Below are positions 9,036-17,193 of a DNA stretch of 27,322 nt, one piece after another. Every line of letters starts with the position of its first letter. Position 1 is the first letter of the stretch. The position numbers and the translations under genes are program-made. Below the pieces are notes generated by a model that saw only the letters and a program-made list of their open reading frames with translations, did no database searches and was not told the DNA's origin. The stretch is from a virus, in the IMG/VR virus record IMGVR_UViG_3300030105_003695, positions 1 through 27,322 of that record. The stretch is one strand, 5' to 3'.

Positions 9036-12000
9036 TATAATGCTCCATTTTTATTATTAGTTTTCTTTGGAACTTTTATAAATGAATCTCTTCTCATCGG
9101 TTCACCTTTTCTTGTTTTTTTAACTTTGTAGTCACCTATTACTAATCCTTTATTTGAATTACCACTTGTATCTATAATGGATTTACCACTCAATTCACCA
9201 GTATTTAACTCTAATTTACAACTGTGTTTCAAATCATTTTCCTGATTATCACTTATAAATATCTGTCCGACTGAACTTTCCATCGGAAATTTATTTACAT
9301 CACCATCCCAATAAGAATCATTATATGGAAGGTATATTCCTAATGATGAATCAAAATATTCTTCATTATAATATTGGTTATAATCAATATATACTTCATC
9401 TACTTCAGGATAAGAAACTTCTTGAACTGAAATATTATCAAGAGTAACAGATATATTAGAACCTCCTCTTTTAATCATAAAATTTGTTCCTTCAGCTACA
9501 AAAGTCAGTGTGTTTCCTGTTGAACCTGCCAAACCTGGCTCAGTATTAGGTATGTCTATATCAGCTCCTCCCACTTCAAGATGTAAATTATTATCTCCAG
9601 TATCAGTAGAATCAATATATGTTACATCGTATGTGAATACATATTGTTTACCGGGTGTTAATACATTCTGTGTTGCAGATTGAAGTGCATTACCCACATT
9701 AGTAGTAACGAATCTTATTCCACCTGCATAGCCTTCAGTAGAACCTTGGCCACCATCAAATGTTGTCCAACCACTTAAATAATATGGTAAATTATTTAAA
9801 AGTGTCTCAGTTGAAAAATCACCATTTGTTATAATATTGTCTAAAAGAATAGGTTCTTCTATTACTTGATTTGATGGTGGTATTTCATCACCTACAATAA
9901 TATTATCTACTATATATTGAGCTATATCTGGCCTTGCATAATCATTATCCCAAATATTAGCATCTTCATTTGTTATTTGACTATTTCCACTTAAATCAAA
10001 TTCTTCAAAGTATTGTGGAAATGGTAATGTGGATAAGTGAAGACCTTCTAAATAAATAGGATCCCCCCCTTGTTCAGTGATTGGATTTATATTTAATAAT
10101 GAATGCATATCATAATTTTTATCAAAATATCTACATTGTTCTAAATCCATTTTATTTATTGTTTTTCCCATTTCATCATTTTCAAAATCATTGACTAAAA
10201 ACTTTTCATCAATAATATCTGTATCTCCAATCTTCCCTCCACTTAGTGTATCTCGAATACTTATTTTATATTTTGAATTTTCATCCACACCACCAATTAT
10301 TGGAGTTGTATAAGGCCATGGTAGTGTGGCGTAATCACTTCCACCTAATTCAGCAAAGTCTGGATATTGATTAATCGGTATATCTAAATAAAATCTTGAT
10401 GTAACAAGTTTCCATCTCCCATATCTATGACCACTGTCTCTATCATTATAACTAAATATAATTGTTTTTATTGTTTTTATTCCTGGTGTATTGTATGTAT
10501 GGGTTGGTATCTCTCCTGTTAATCCTAAATTAGTATCAGTCACACAATCCAATCTATTATAATAACCTGTAGCATTTTCATTTGAATCTTTTAGCCATTG
10601 TTCCCCATCCCAATAAACAAGGTTTGATGCAGGTTCTGTATTTGTATTACCACCAGGACCATCATTATATAAAGCGTACCACTCATATCGTGTGTGTCCT
10701 AATAATTGACATGCTTTGTTAGCAGTAAGGAATGTGTCAGCTTCGTTCAATGAATGATGTCTTAATCCACCAAAATCCTCACCTTGTTCAAATCCTAATT
10801 CATCACCAAATAATACATATGGATTTGGTATAGTATTTCCCCCATAATCTTCACCATAAAGTGTCCATTCTTTTGTAATATTTGAACCTACTACTTCCAT
10901 CATTTTATATAAATTTTCTTTTTGTAATTCAAATAATTCAAATAAATCCGTTGGACGAATATTTTCCCAATCATCTAAAGTTTTTATATTATTATCCTTA
11001 TCATCCCAATTGATTACAAAATAAAAATAATCTAATCCTGCAGGGCTACCAATATTAGGGCCTTCTAAATTCCTCAGATTTAAATCTAAACCAATTGTTG
11101 CAGGTGCTGAAGTTTTAAGAGATAATTGTTCATTATCTTCATAATAACTTTGTAAATCATTATCTTGTAAAATTTCATCGTCACCCATTATCTTAATGGT
11201 TGTTGTTGGAAAATAATCTGGAAAAAAATAAAATTGTTGAGTAGGGCCTGGTGGGTCTGAATTATTCAATTGTCTATTGGGTGATATATTTAAAATATTA
11301 ATTGGATTCCTAAAATTATTGTCGAAAAATATAGGTGGTTCTACTTGTGAAAAATATTGTTCATATAGTTTTTCATCTGGTCCTATATAGTCAATACTAG
11401 GTTCATCATCTTCTGGATCTGCTTCCCAATCATTTGAAAGATTTCCCATTGTACTTATTGATACATGAAAGTCACCGCTATTAACTTCCCATTTTCCTTT
11501 TTCATCTCCACTACCACCACCATCACCTTCCGAATTATTAATATATGGAATTAAATTAGTACTATCATAGTAAGTAATTTTTGGTATTGCTGTACCATCT
11601 TCAGCATAATCAAATAATTCTAAATTATTTATTTTATATACTTGAATCCTTCTTTTTCTTTTATCTGTTCCATGACCTTCAGTTTCATCACCTCTAAGTC
11701 TAATTATAAAATAAATTGGATTATATACGTTTTCGTCAATTATAGTTGTAAGGGTAGCAGTATCTCTTAAAGGAAAACTATATGATGCACTATAGGCTGT
11801 ATGAACCCCACTAAAATTTTCTGGATCTATATCAACTGCAGGTCTCTGCAGTTCTTGAATTATGTTTTGACCGTCTAATCCTGATGCTTGTCCCCAATCC
11901 TTACCACCATCTATTTGACCTCTATCACCTCTGTAAAATCTTGTTTCATTTTTTAAATTGTCGTACATAGTTTCATAATTAGAAGTATCAAAATTGGTAA

Positions 12001-12322
12001 TATAGTCTTCCTGTGAAAACAACCATATCTCACATCTATTGTTACCAGACTTTAAGGGGGACCTTTCACTAATATATAATCTATCAATACGGATAAAACT
12101 TGTACCACTTTCAGCTTTTAAATTTCTTTCAATGATAGCGTTGTTTAATTCAGAACCAACACTTGTTGTATATAAGTCTTTTTTTTGAAACTTATCCGAA
12201 TTTTTTGGTATACTAGTTGAATCCTCATAATTAGGTGGATTTTCTTCATATTGATGTGGAAAATTATACTGACTTAAATCACCAAATCTTGGTTGATTTT
12301 CTATTAATTTTTTTTCAGCCAT
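9035..12322 (-). CDS. Large adhesin-like baseplate protein (1095 aa), paralog of the upstream 1619-aa protein
   Basis: A 1095-aa acidic, Asn/Asp/Tyr-rich protein. Visible order: a conserved-looking N-terminus (ENQPRFGDLSQYNFPHQYEE); a strand-rich middle; a PKD-like edge near 607-625 (HTYNTPGIKTIKTIIFSYN); TTPIIGG near 674; LSTLPFPQYFEEFD near 760 followed by an EF-hand/dockerin-like loop DLSGNSQITNED (ligand positions 1, 3, 5 and 12 filled); a carbohydrate-binding-module-like jelly roll at about 832-965 (NGDFST ... LDNISVQEV); and a Lys-rich tail ending NKNGAL. The TTPIIGG, CBM-like and C-terminal parts recur in the same order in the 1619-aa protein, so the two are paralogs. Start and stop both sit in TAATG overlaps, and the last codons supply the GGAGC ribosome site for the next gene. 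Binding of host surface glycans is inferred from the domains; no enzyme motif is seen. Confidence 0.75.
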   Translation of the reverse strand: MAEKKLIENQPRFGDLSQYNFPHQYEENPPNYEDSTSIPKNSDKFQKKDLYTTSVGSELNNAIIERNLKAESGTSFIRIDRLYISERSPLKSGNNRCEIWLFSQEDYITNFDTSNYETMYDNLKNETRFYRGDRGQIDGGKDWGQASGLDGQNIIQELQRPAVDIDPENFSGVHTAYSASYSFPLRDTATLTTIIDENVYNPIYFIIRLRGDETEGHGTDKRKRRIQVYKINNLELFDYAEDGTAIPKITYYDSTNLIPYINNSEGDGGGSGDEKGKWEVNSGDFHVSISTMGNLSNDWEADPEDDEPSIDYIGPDEKLYEQYFSQVEPPIFFDNNFRNPINILNISPNRQLNNSDPPGPTQQFYFFPDYFPTTTIKIMGDDEILQDNDLQSYYEDNEQLSLKTSAPATIGLDLNLRNLEGPNIGSPAGLDYFYFVINWDDKDNNIKTLDDWENIRPTDLFELFELQKENLYKMMEVVGSNITKEWTLYGEDYGGNTIPNPYVLFGDELGFEQGEDFGGLRHHSLNEADTFLTANKACQLLGHTRYEWYALYNDGPGGNTNTEPASNLVYWDGEQWLKDSNENATGYYNRLDCVTDTNLGLTGEIPTHTYNTPGIKTIKTIIFSYNDRDSGHRYGRWKLVTSRFYLDIPINQYPDFAELGGSDYATLPWPYTTPIIGGVDENSKYKISIRDTLSGGKIGDTDIIDEKFLVNDFENDEMGKTINKMDLEQCRYFDKNYDMHSLLNINPITEQGGDPIYLEGLHLSTLPFPQYFEEFDLSGNSQITNEDANIWDNDYARPDIAQYIVDNIIVGDEIPPSNQVIEEPILLDNIITNGDFSTETLLNNLPYYLSGWTTFDGGQGSTEGYAGGIRFVTTNVGNALQSATQNVLTPGKQYVFTYDVTYIDSTDTGDNNLHLEVGGADIDIPNTEPGLAGSTGNTLTFVAEGTNFMIKRGGSNISVTLDNISVQEVSYPEVDEVYIDYNQYYNEEYFDSSLGIYLPYNDSYWDGDVNKFPMESSVGQIFISDNQENDLKHSCKLELNTGELSGKSIIDTSGNSNKGLVIGDYKVKKTRKGEPMRRDSFIKVPKKTNNKNGAL
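9813..9834. repeat. 22-bp patch identical to 13181-13202
   Basis: The plus-strand 22-mer GAAAAATCACC plus ATTTGTTATAA is present in both giant paralogs. It encodes the start (ITNGDFST) of the carbohydrate-binding-like domain in each. Identity at the DNA level in otherwise diverged genes suggests recent exchange or strong constraint. Confidence 0.7.
9995..10024. repeat. 30-bp patch identical to 16537-16566
   Basis: Thirty consecutive identical bases are shared between the 1095-aa and 1619-aa genes, 6.5 kb apart. They encode part of LSTLPFPQYFEEFD, immediately before the EF-hand-like loop in each protein. The flanks diverge at once on the left side and within a few codons on the right. Confidence 0.75.
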
Positions 12323-15300
12323 TAAAACGCCCCATTATTAGTTGAAGTTTTCATCAAATCTGTATTTCTTCTTTTTTTTGGTTTAGAAGTTTCATTATCA
12401 AAAATAGGTTTATAATCTATAAAATTAAATCCTAAATTTTCGTTTCCACTATTATCATTAAATACATTACCTTCAACTTTATTACTTATGATATTGATTA
12501 ACAGACTTTCATTTGATTCCAACTCATCTGTTATCGCTGCCTCTAATGGAAATGGTATTTTATCATTTGTAAAGTCACCTTCAACAAATGTTCCATCAAG
12601 ACCATAGTTTGGTAAAACAGGATAATAGTATGAAGTATTTAACCACTCTTGTTCTACAAATATGTCTACTGGTGGAGTTACTTGTAGATTAATACCCTCT
12701 CTATTATAAATAGAATAATCTTTAGGAATAATGTTTTTCCAATATCTTGGTGATTCTGGATTTCCTGGATCTATTAATGAAGAAGCTTGTAAAGCTTCTT
12801 CTTGTGTTTCAAATTCAATACTTTCAGTATTTATTTTTTCTCGAACTGAAATATTATCTAATGTAATGATATTGGAAGTATATGCTGTATATCTATTAAA
12901 AAGAAAAGATGTTCTATCTGCTACGTATTCTAATTCATAGGTTTTGGTTGTATCAACCTCAATAAGTACACCACCCCCTCCTTTTTCAAGTTTACATGAA
13001 CCTAATGTAACTACTGCATCAAATTTAATTATATAAGTCTGTCCTACTTCAAATATATCATTTTGATATAAATGGGCTGATTCATTATTGTTAGATTCTA
13101 GTCTTGCTGTACCGTTACTATAGCTCCATTTGCTTGCGTCTTGTCCACCTGTATTCCACCCACCATCCAACTCTCCAGTAGAAAAATCACCATTTGTTAT
13201 AAGTTCTCCACCATACTCACTTGTAAAATCATCAATGTTTGGTACTTCAAACCCTAACATTTCCGACATTTGTTTTGGTTTATTATAATATTTAATATTC
13301 GTAATATCAGTATCACCAATTGATTTTCCTAATTCACCTGAATATGATTTTATTCCATTGTAAATAATTTCACCATTTATATCTCTTTGTATTTTATATT
13401 CATTTAATAAATCTAAATCCTCTGTAAAAGATGAATCCATTTTATCTATTGCTATTTCGGTTTTTAATTTATCCCCATCATTTGCAAATACAACTTGTGT
13501 TTTTTGACTATCGGTTATAAATCCAAGTTGTCTTTTTATAGCTTTATAATAAATACTTTGTTCTGAATATCCACCTATAATTGGTGAAGTGTTTTTATAA
13601 GGTATGAAAGAAAATCCATTACTTCCAAAATATAAAAAGTCCTCATCCAATCCTTCATTTACATTTATTCTTAATTTAAATATTTTATTTTTTGCAATAC
13701 CAACTTCTTTACCATCTATATTTATTTTCATTCTTATCATTGTGCCTGTAACTTCAAATGTACCACTTGATTCATATGTATGATACAATGCAGTCTCTTC
13801 ATCTATTTGTTCAGGATTAGATGTAAATTCATTTGGTGTTTCATCACCCCAATTAATATCATAAATATAAAACTTACCTTTTTTAAAATCATTATATATT
13901 GGTGTTCTTTTTACATCAAATATTTTATCACTTGGATGCTGTGGATAGAAATAAAATTGAGCCTCTAATGGAGCCTGTGAATCTTTATACTCTTCTGATT
14001 GTAAATCTTTATCATAGTATTTTGTTAAATCTGCTATACCATAATTACCCACAGATTTCTTTTTTCTAACATCTACATCAGGTATGAAATCATATGATTC
14101 ATAAACTTCAAAATCATCTAATAAAACTCGTCCATAAAATTCACCTGCAGCTTGAACAAGTAACCATAATGGTCTAACGATTCCATCACCAAATTGAAAT
14201 ACTTCACCCATTGTGAATTTATAACTAAATGTTTCCCATTTATTCGGTTCAGTGTTTTGGAATCTCCCCATTGAACCAAAGTTAGAATATTTTCTATTTA
14301 ATGTCCCCTCTTCATTTAAATCATCACTATATCTTGTAGAATTAAAATCACCATGTGGCCAGTATCCATGTTGATACGCGTATGGTAACTCTCGCCCTCC
14401 CGACGCTCTATCTTTTGTTCTTGATGGATTCATTGTACTACCATCTCCATCCACGATTGCAATTTCAACTTGTGGTGGATTGCTTGCATCATACATTATA
14501 CCTTTATATTGTTCAGTTTCAGGTACGAATAAATCTAAAGATTTCATTTTAAATTTAACTTCCATTATTGTAAATGGATTTAATAAAGTGTCTTTATTCT
14601 GTATATATGGGTTATAAATTTTAATAATTTGATTTAATGACCTGTATTGATTTTCAGTCACGCCACCATTACTAACATTCATTGATGTACTATTAGACCA
14701 TTTGAAGGTATTAGTTGTTGTATCCCACGCTCCTGAACTATCATTATCATCAAGATGGCCGCTTCTAAAATTAGTTGCTAAAAATTCTAAACATCTTCCA
14801 TGTGAATAACAAGAAACTTCTGATTCCCATATTTCATTAAAATCTTTATCAATAATCCATTTTGCAAAATTAGGAAACCAAGTCGCAGCATAAGGAAGTG
14901 AATTTGTTGAATCAGTTGCACGATTACCTACAGCAGTGCATCTACCAGGAGTAATGTATGAACTATGATTTGAAACGGCTGGAGGATCCACACTCTGTAG
15001 TCCCTTACTATCAATTTGATTTTGCATAAAAAATTTATTACATTCATCATAATTATTAGTCGTTTGCACTGAAGCATTTAATAGATTATACTGTAGTCTT
15101 AAAAGTGATTGGTTAGCCTCTCCATCACCAATTCCATAATCAAAGAAATAAGCATGATACCCAGCGTAACCAATCACACCTTGAGAGTCTATTGTTCCAC
15201 CTTCGTTATTTATACCCCCATCTGCAGTTTGTTCAAATGAATTGATTAATTCAGAACCATTAGGAAGATTTTCAATAGAATTACCCCAAAAATCATCATC

Positions 15301-17181
15301 TGCAAAATCATCCCCACCTTGATACAAACTCTCATTTCTTTTTTTATCTGAATCGCGTAAAGCATCATAAGTACAATATCCCCAATTATTTGAAGGTATG
15401 AAAAATCTAGTTCTTGGATTAGAGTTATCGGGATACCCAAATTTTCTATCCTCCCAAACACTTCTCACAAATAAACCCTGAGGATTGGGAACTAAATTTT
15501 CTGTCTTGTATTGTTTAAATGGTTTTCTAAGTATGTCTGGAAAGTTATCCTTTAAAAGATTATCATCATCACTAAATGCAAACATACCTAATGCAATTCT
15601 ACCATCAGAATCCGAATCAATTAAACTTTGTAATGTGTTTTGAAAAACATTAGTATCAATATCCATTCCACTAAATGGGTCATATGTATTATACAATGTC
15701 TGCTCAATATCAATACCAGACACCCCAAAACCTTCTGATATTTCTTCATCAGTTGAATAGCTATCTAGTGGTATATTATTGATTGGATCTTCTTCATCAA
15801 CACCATCACCTTCTTCAGTTTGATCTAAATCTAAATATGTACAAGTTCCATCATCTACGTTAGCACCAGGAGTATAGTTATCAGCAGTTGAATCCATACA
15901 ACCTAAATATTCACAAGTTCCATCATTTACGTTAGCACTAGAATTATAGTTATTAGCAGTTGGGTCTGTACAACCAGAATATTCACAAGTACCATCTTCA
16001 TCAGTAGCATCAGAATTGTAATTATCTGCAGTTAAATCTGTACAACCGAATATCTGCTCTTCTTCTGGAATAACCTCTTCTTCTTCTGGAATAATAAATT
16101 CTTCTATATCATTGTAGTCTACATTAGGACCAACTAATTTAAAAGATAATTGTGGAATGTAAAATGTATTGGCTTCAAGTAGAGAACCCACTTCAGTGGG
16201 AACTACCAATTCGAAATAATATCTAGTTCTTGTAATATTAGCATAATAAGAAGGTAAATTTATAAGATTATTATTACCATTTGCTGAAGGTAATTCATTT
16301 CCTTCTATAAAAATTTTTAGAATTAACTCAGGATGTACGACTTTAAAATCATATATCAGTCCCTCTTCATAGCCCTGTTGTAAAAAATCTAATGCTGGTT
16401 GACTATTACTTCCTGGTGGGTATTGATATAATGCCAGAACAAAATATGCAATATCAACCCTACCAATACTTTCCCATTGCATACCATCCTGAAAATTAAT
16501 TATACCATCTGAAACTTGGTAATTATTACCACCAATATCAAATTCTTCAAAGTATTGTGGAAATGGAAGAGTTGATAAATAATTTGGACGTGTATCACCA
16601 ATAGTGTTTTCAGGCTTGAATGTTAATCTACTTTCAATATTATGAAGACCAGCACCTAAATAAGTCATACCCTCATCGGTATTATAATATGGTTCTATTG
16701 CGAGATTTAATACTGAATATGTACCTTGAGTTGGAAATTGTGATAATAGTTCTCCCATTCTATCAATAATCTCTAAACCATTGTTTTCATTTAACCCTAT
16801 ATCTTTAACTTGTAAAAGCTTATACTGATCATTCAGATTCAATATAGTTATTTGGTTTGTAATAAAATTTTCAGATTGAAAGGAAGAAATGTCTATTGAA
16901 TCAGGTACAGTCTCAGATGTAGGTCTTATACCACCGCCTCCAGCTAAGCTTCCCCGTAGAGGTTGTGCATCTCTAAATCTAGCTCTAGGTCTATCATCTG
17001 TTTCTGGAGATGGATTGAGAAAACCAGGTCCAGTAGGTCTAGAGTCTATAGAACCAGGAGGTATTCCTCGTAGAGGTTGTGCATCTCTAAATCTAGCTGT
17101 AGATTCATCAGGTTGTGATGGATTGAGATTTCCAATTCTTATTGGAAGTCCTAATTTATTTAGTGTATTTTCATCTGGCAT
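12322..17181 (-). CDS. Giant multidomain adhesin-like virion protein (1619 aa)
   Basis: A 1619-aa protein. Visible order: two copies of a Pro/Arg-rich repeat containing ARFRDAQPLRG (residues about 28-77); LSTLPFPQYFEEFD near 200 with a degenerate EF-hand-like loop; three 24-residue Cys repeats of the type GCTDxxAxNYNxxANxDDGTCxY at about 378-449; a Ca-binding-like DSDSDGRI near 524; a jelly-roll-like region ending in RVLLDDFEVYES near 1024; a PKD-like domain at about 1085-1160 (INWGDETPNEF, YHTYESSGTFEV); TSPIIGG near 1200; a second carbohydrate-binding-like domain at about 1325-1447 (NGDFST ... LDNISVREK); and a basic tail ending NNGAF. No signal peptide or membrane segment is seen, so it is probably a virion part rather than a secreted protein. 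AAGGAG precedes ATG 17181. The stop overlaps the next start (TAATG). A host-contacting baseplate appendage is the likely role; partner and ligand are unknown. Confidence 0.75.
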   Translation of the reverse strand: MPDENTLNKLGLPIRIGNLNPSQPDESTARFRDAQPLRGIPPGSIDSRPTGPGFLNPSPETDDRPRARFRDAQPLRGSLAGGGGIRPTSETVPDSIDISSFQSENFITNQITILNLNDQYKLLQVKDIGLNENNGLEIIDRMGELLSQFPTQGTYSVLNLAIEPYYNTDEGMTYLGAGLHNIESRLTFKPENTIGDTRPNYLSTLPFPQYFEEFDIGGNNYQVSDGIINFQDGMQWESIGRVDIAYFVLALYQYPPGSNSQPALDFLQQGYEEGLIYDFKVVHPELILKIFIEGNELPSANGNNNLINLPSYYANITRTRYYFELVVPTEVGSLLEANTFYIPQLSFKLVGPNVDYNDIEEFIIPEEEEVIPEEEQIFGCTDLTADNYNSDATDEDGTCEYSGCTDPTANNYNSSANVNDGTCEYLGCMDSTADNYTPGANVDDGTCTYLDLDQTEEGDGVDEEDPINNIPLDSYSTDEEISEGFGVSGIDIEQTLYNTYDPFSGMDIDTNVFQNTLQSLIDSDSDGRIALGMFAFSDDDNLLKDNFPDILRKPFKQYKTENLVPNPQGLFVRSVWEDRKFGYPDNSNPRTRFFIPSNNWGYCTYDALRDSDKKRNESLYQGGDDFADDDFWGNSIENLPNGSELINSFEQTADGGINNEGGTIDSQGVIGYAGYHAYFFDYGIGDGEANQSLLRLQYNLLNASVQTTNNYDECNKFFMQNQIDSKGLQSVDPPAVSNHSSYITPGRCTAVGNRATDSTNSLPYAATWFPNFAKWIIDKDFNEIWESEVSCYSHGRCLEFLATNFRSGHLDDNDSSGAWDTTTNTFKWSNSTSMNVSNGGVTENQYRSLNQIIKIYNPYIQNKDTLLNPFTIMEVKFKMKSLDLFVPETEQYKGIMYDASNPPQVEIAIVDGDGSTMNPSRTKDRASGGRELPYAYQHGYWPHGDFNSTRYSDDLNEEGTLNRKYSNFGSMGRFQNTEPNKWETFSYKFTMGEVFQFGDGIVRPLWLLVQAAGEFYGRVLLDDFEVYESYDFIPDVDVRKKKSVGNYGIADLTKYYDKDLQSEEYKDSQAPLEAQFYFYPQHPSDKIFDVKRTPIYNDFKKGKFYIYDINWGDETPNEFTSNPEQIDEETALYHTYESSGTFEVTGTMIRMKINIDGKEVGIAKNKIFKLRINVNEGLDEDFLYFGSNGFSFIPYKNTSPIIGGYSEQSIYYKAIKRQLGFITDSQKTQVVFANDGDKLKTEIAIDKMDSSFTEDLDLLNEYKIQRDINGEIIYNGIKSYSGELGKSIGDTDITNIKYYNKPKQMSEMLGFEVPNIDDFTSEYGGELITNGDFSTGELDGGWNTGGQDASKWSYSNGTARLESNNNESAHLYQNDIFEVGQTYIIKFDAVVTLGSCKLEKGGGGVLIEVDTTKTYELEYVADRTSFLFNRYTAYTSNIITLDNISVREKINTESIEFETQEEALQASSLIDPGNPESPRYWKNIIPKDYSIYNREGINLQVTPPVDIFVEQEWLNTSYYYPVLPNYGLDGTFVEGDFTNDKIPFPLEAAITDELESNESLLINIISNKVEGNVFNDNSGNENLGFNFIDYKPIFDNETSKPKKRRNTDLMKTSTNNGAF
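15835..16047 (-). repeat. Three 72-bp (24-aa) Cys/Asp-rich repeats inside the 1619-aa gene
   Basis: The plus-strand 10-mer ACAAGTTCCA starts at 15841 and 15913, with a variant at 15985, which gives an exact 72-bp period. Each unit encodes a 24-residue block with two Cys, a conserved NYN and a DDGTC/EDGTC/NDGTC turn, resembling the short Ca-binding repeats of thrombospondin type 3 character common in marine bacterial surface proteins. The units are in frame and diverged, so this is a protein repeat and not a CRISPR array. Confidence 0.8.
16955..17098 (-). repeat. Direct repeat pair (30 bp, period 114 bp) encoding ARFRDAQPLRG
   Basis: Positions 16955-16984 and 17069-17098 are identical over 30 bases. 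They lie at the 5' end of the 1619-aa gene. The encoded unit is about 38 residues, roughly LNPS-P..., then ARFRDAQPLRG, then a Gly/Pro-rich link and RPT. Only two units are present. The basic, proline-rich character and N-terminal place suggest a docking tail, but this is inference. Confidence 0.75.
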
Positions 17182-17193
17182 TATGAAAACTCC

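Noticed and set aside
10540-10740. Possible diversity-generating retroelement target (Cys/Trp/Tyr/Asn-rich stretch in the 1095-aa protein)
   Set aside because: No template repeat, no reverse transcriptase in the window, and the stretch is not at the gene's 3' end.
9020-12340. The 1619-aa and 1095-aa genes as one gene broken by a frameshift
   Set aside because: The TAATG junction has a good ribosome site, the second protein has its own conserved-looking N-terminus, and each has a complete C-terminal tail; they are separate paralogs.
15207-15214. Exact TATAAATA late-promoter box on the minus strand
   Set aside because: Lies deep in the 1619-aa coding sequence with no gene start downstream within a reasonable distance; expected by chance in AT-rich DNA.
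15246-15461. Minus-strand 71-aa open frame inside the 1619-aa gene, and a similar one at 18267-18458
   Set aside because: Out-of-frame shadows in AT-rich coding sequence; compositions unlike the neighbouring genes and no ribosome site.
15835-16047. Possible CRISPR array because of the regular 72-bp spacing
   Set aside because: Only three diverged, in-frame units with no invariant repeat/spacer structure; explained by a protein repeat.
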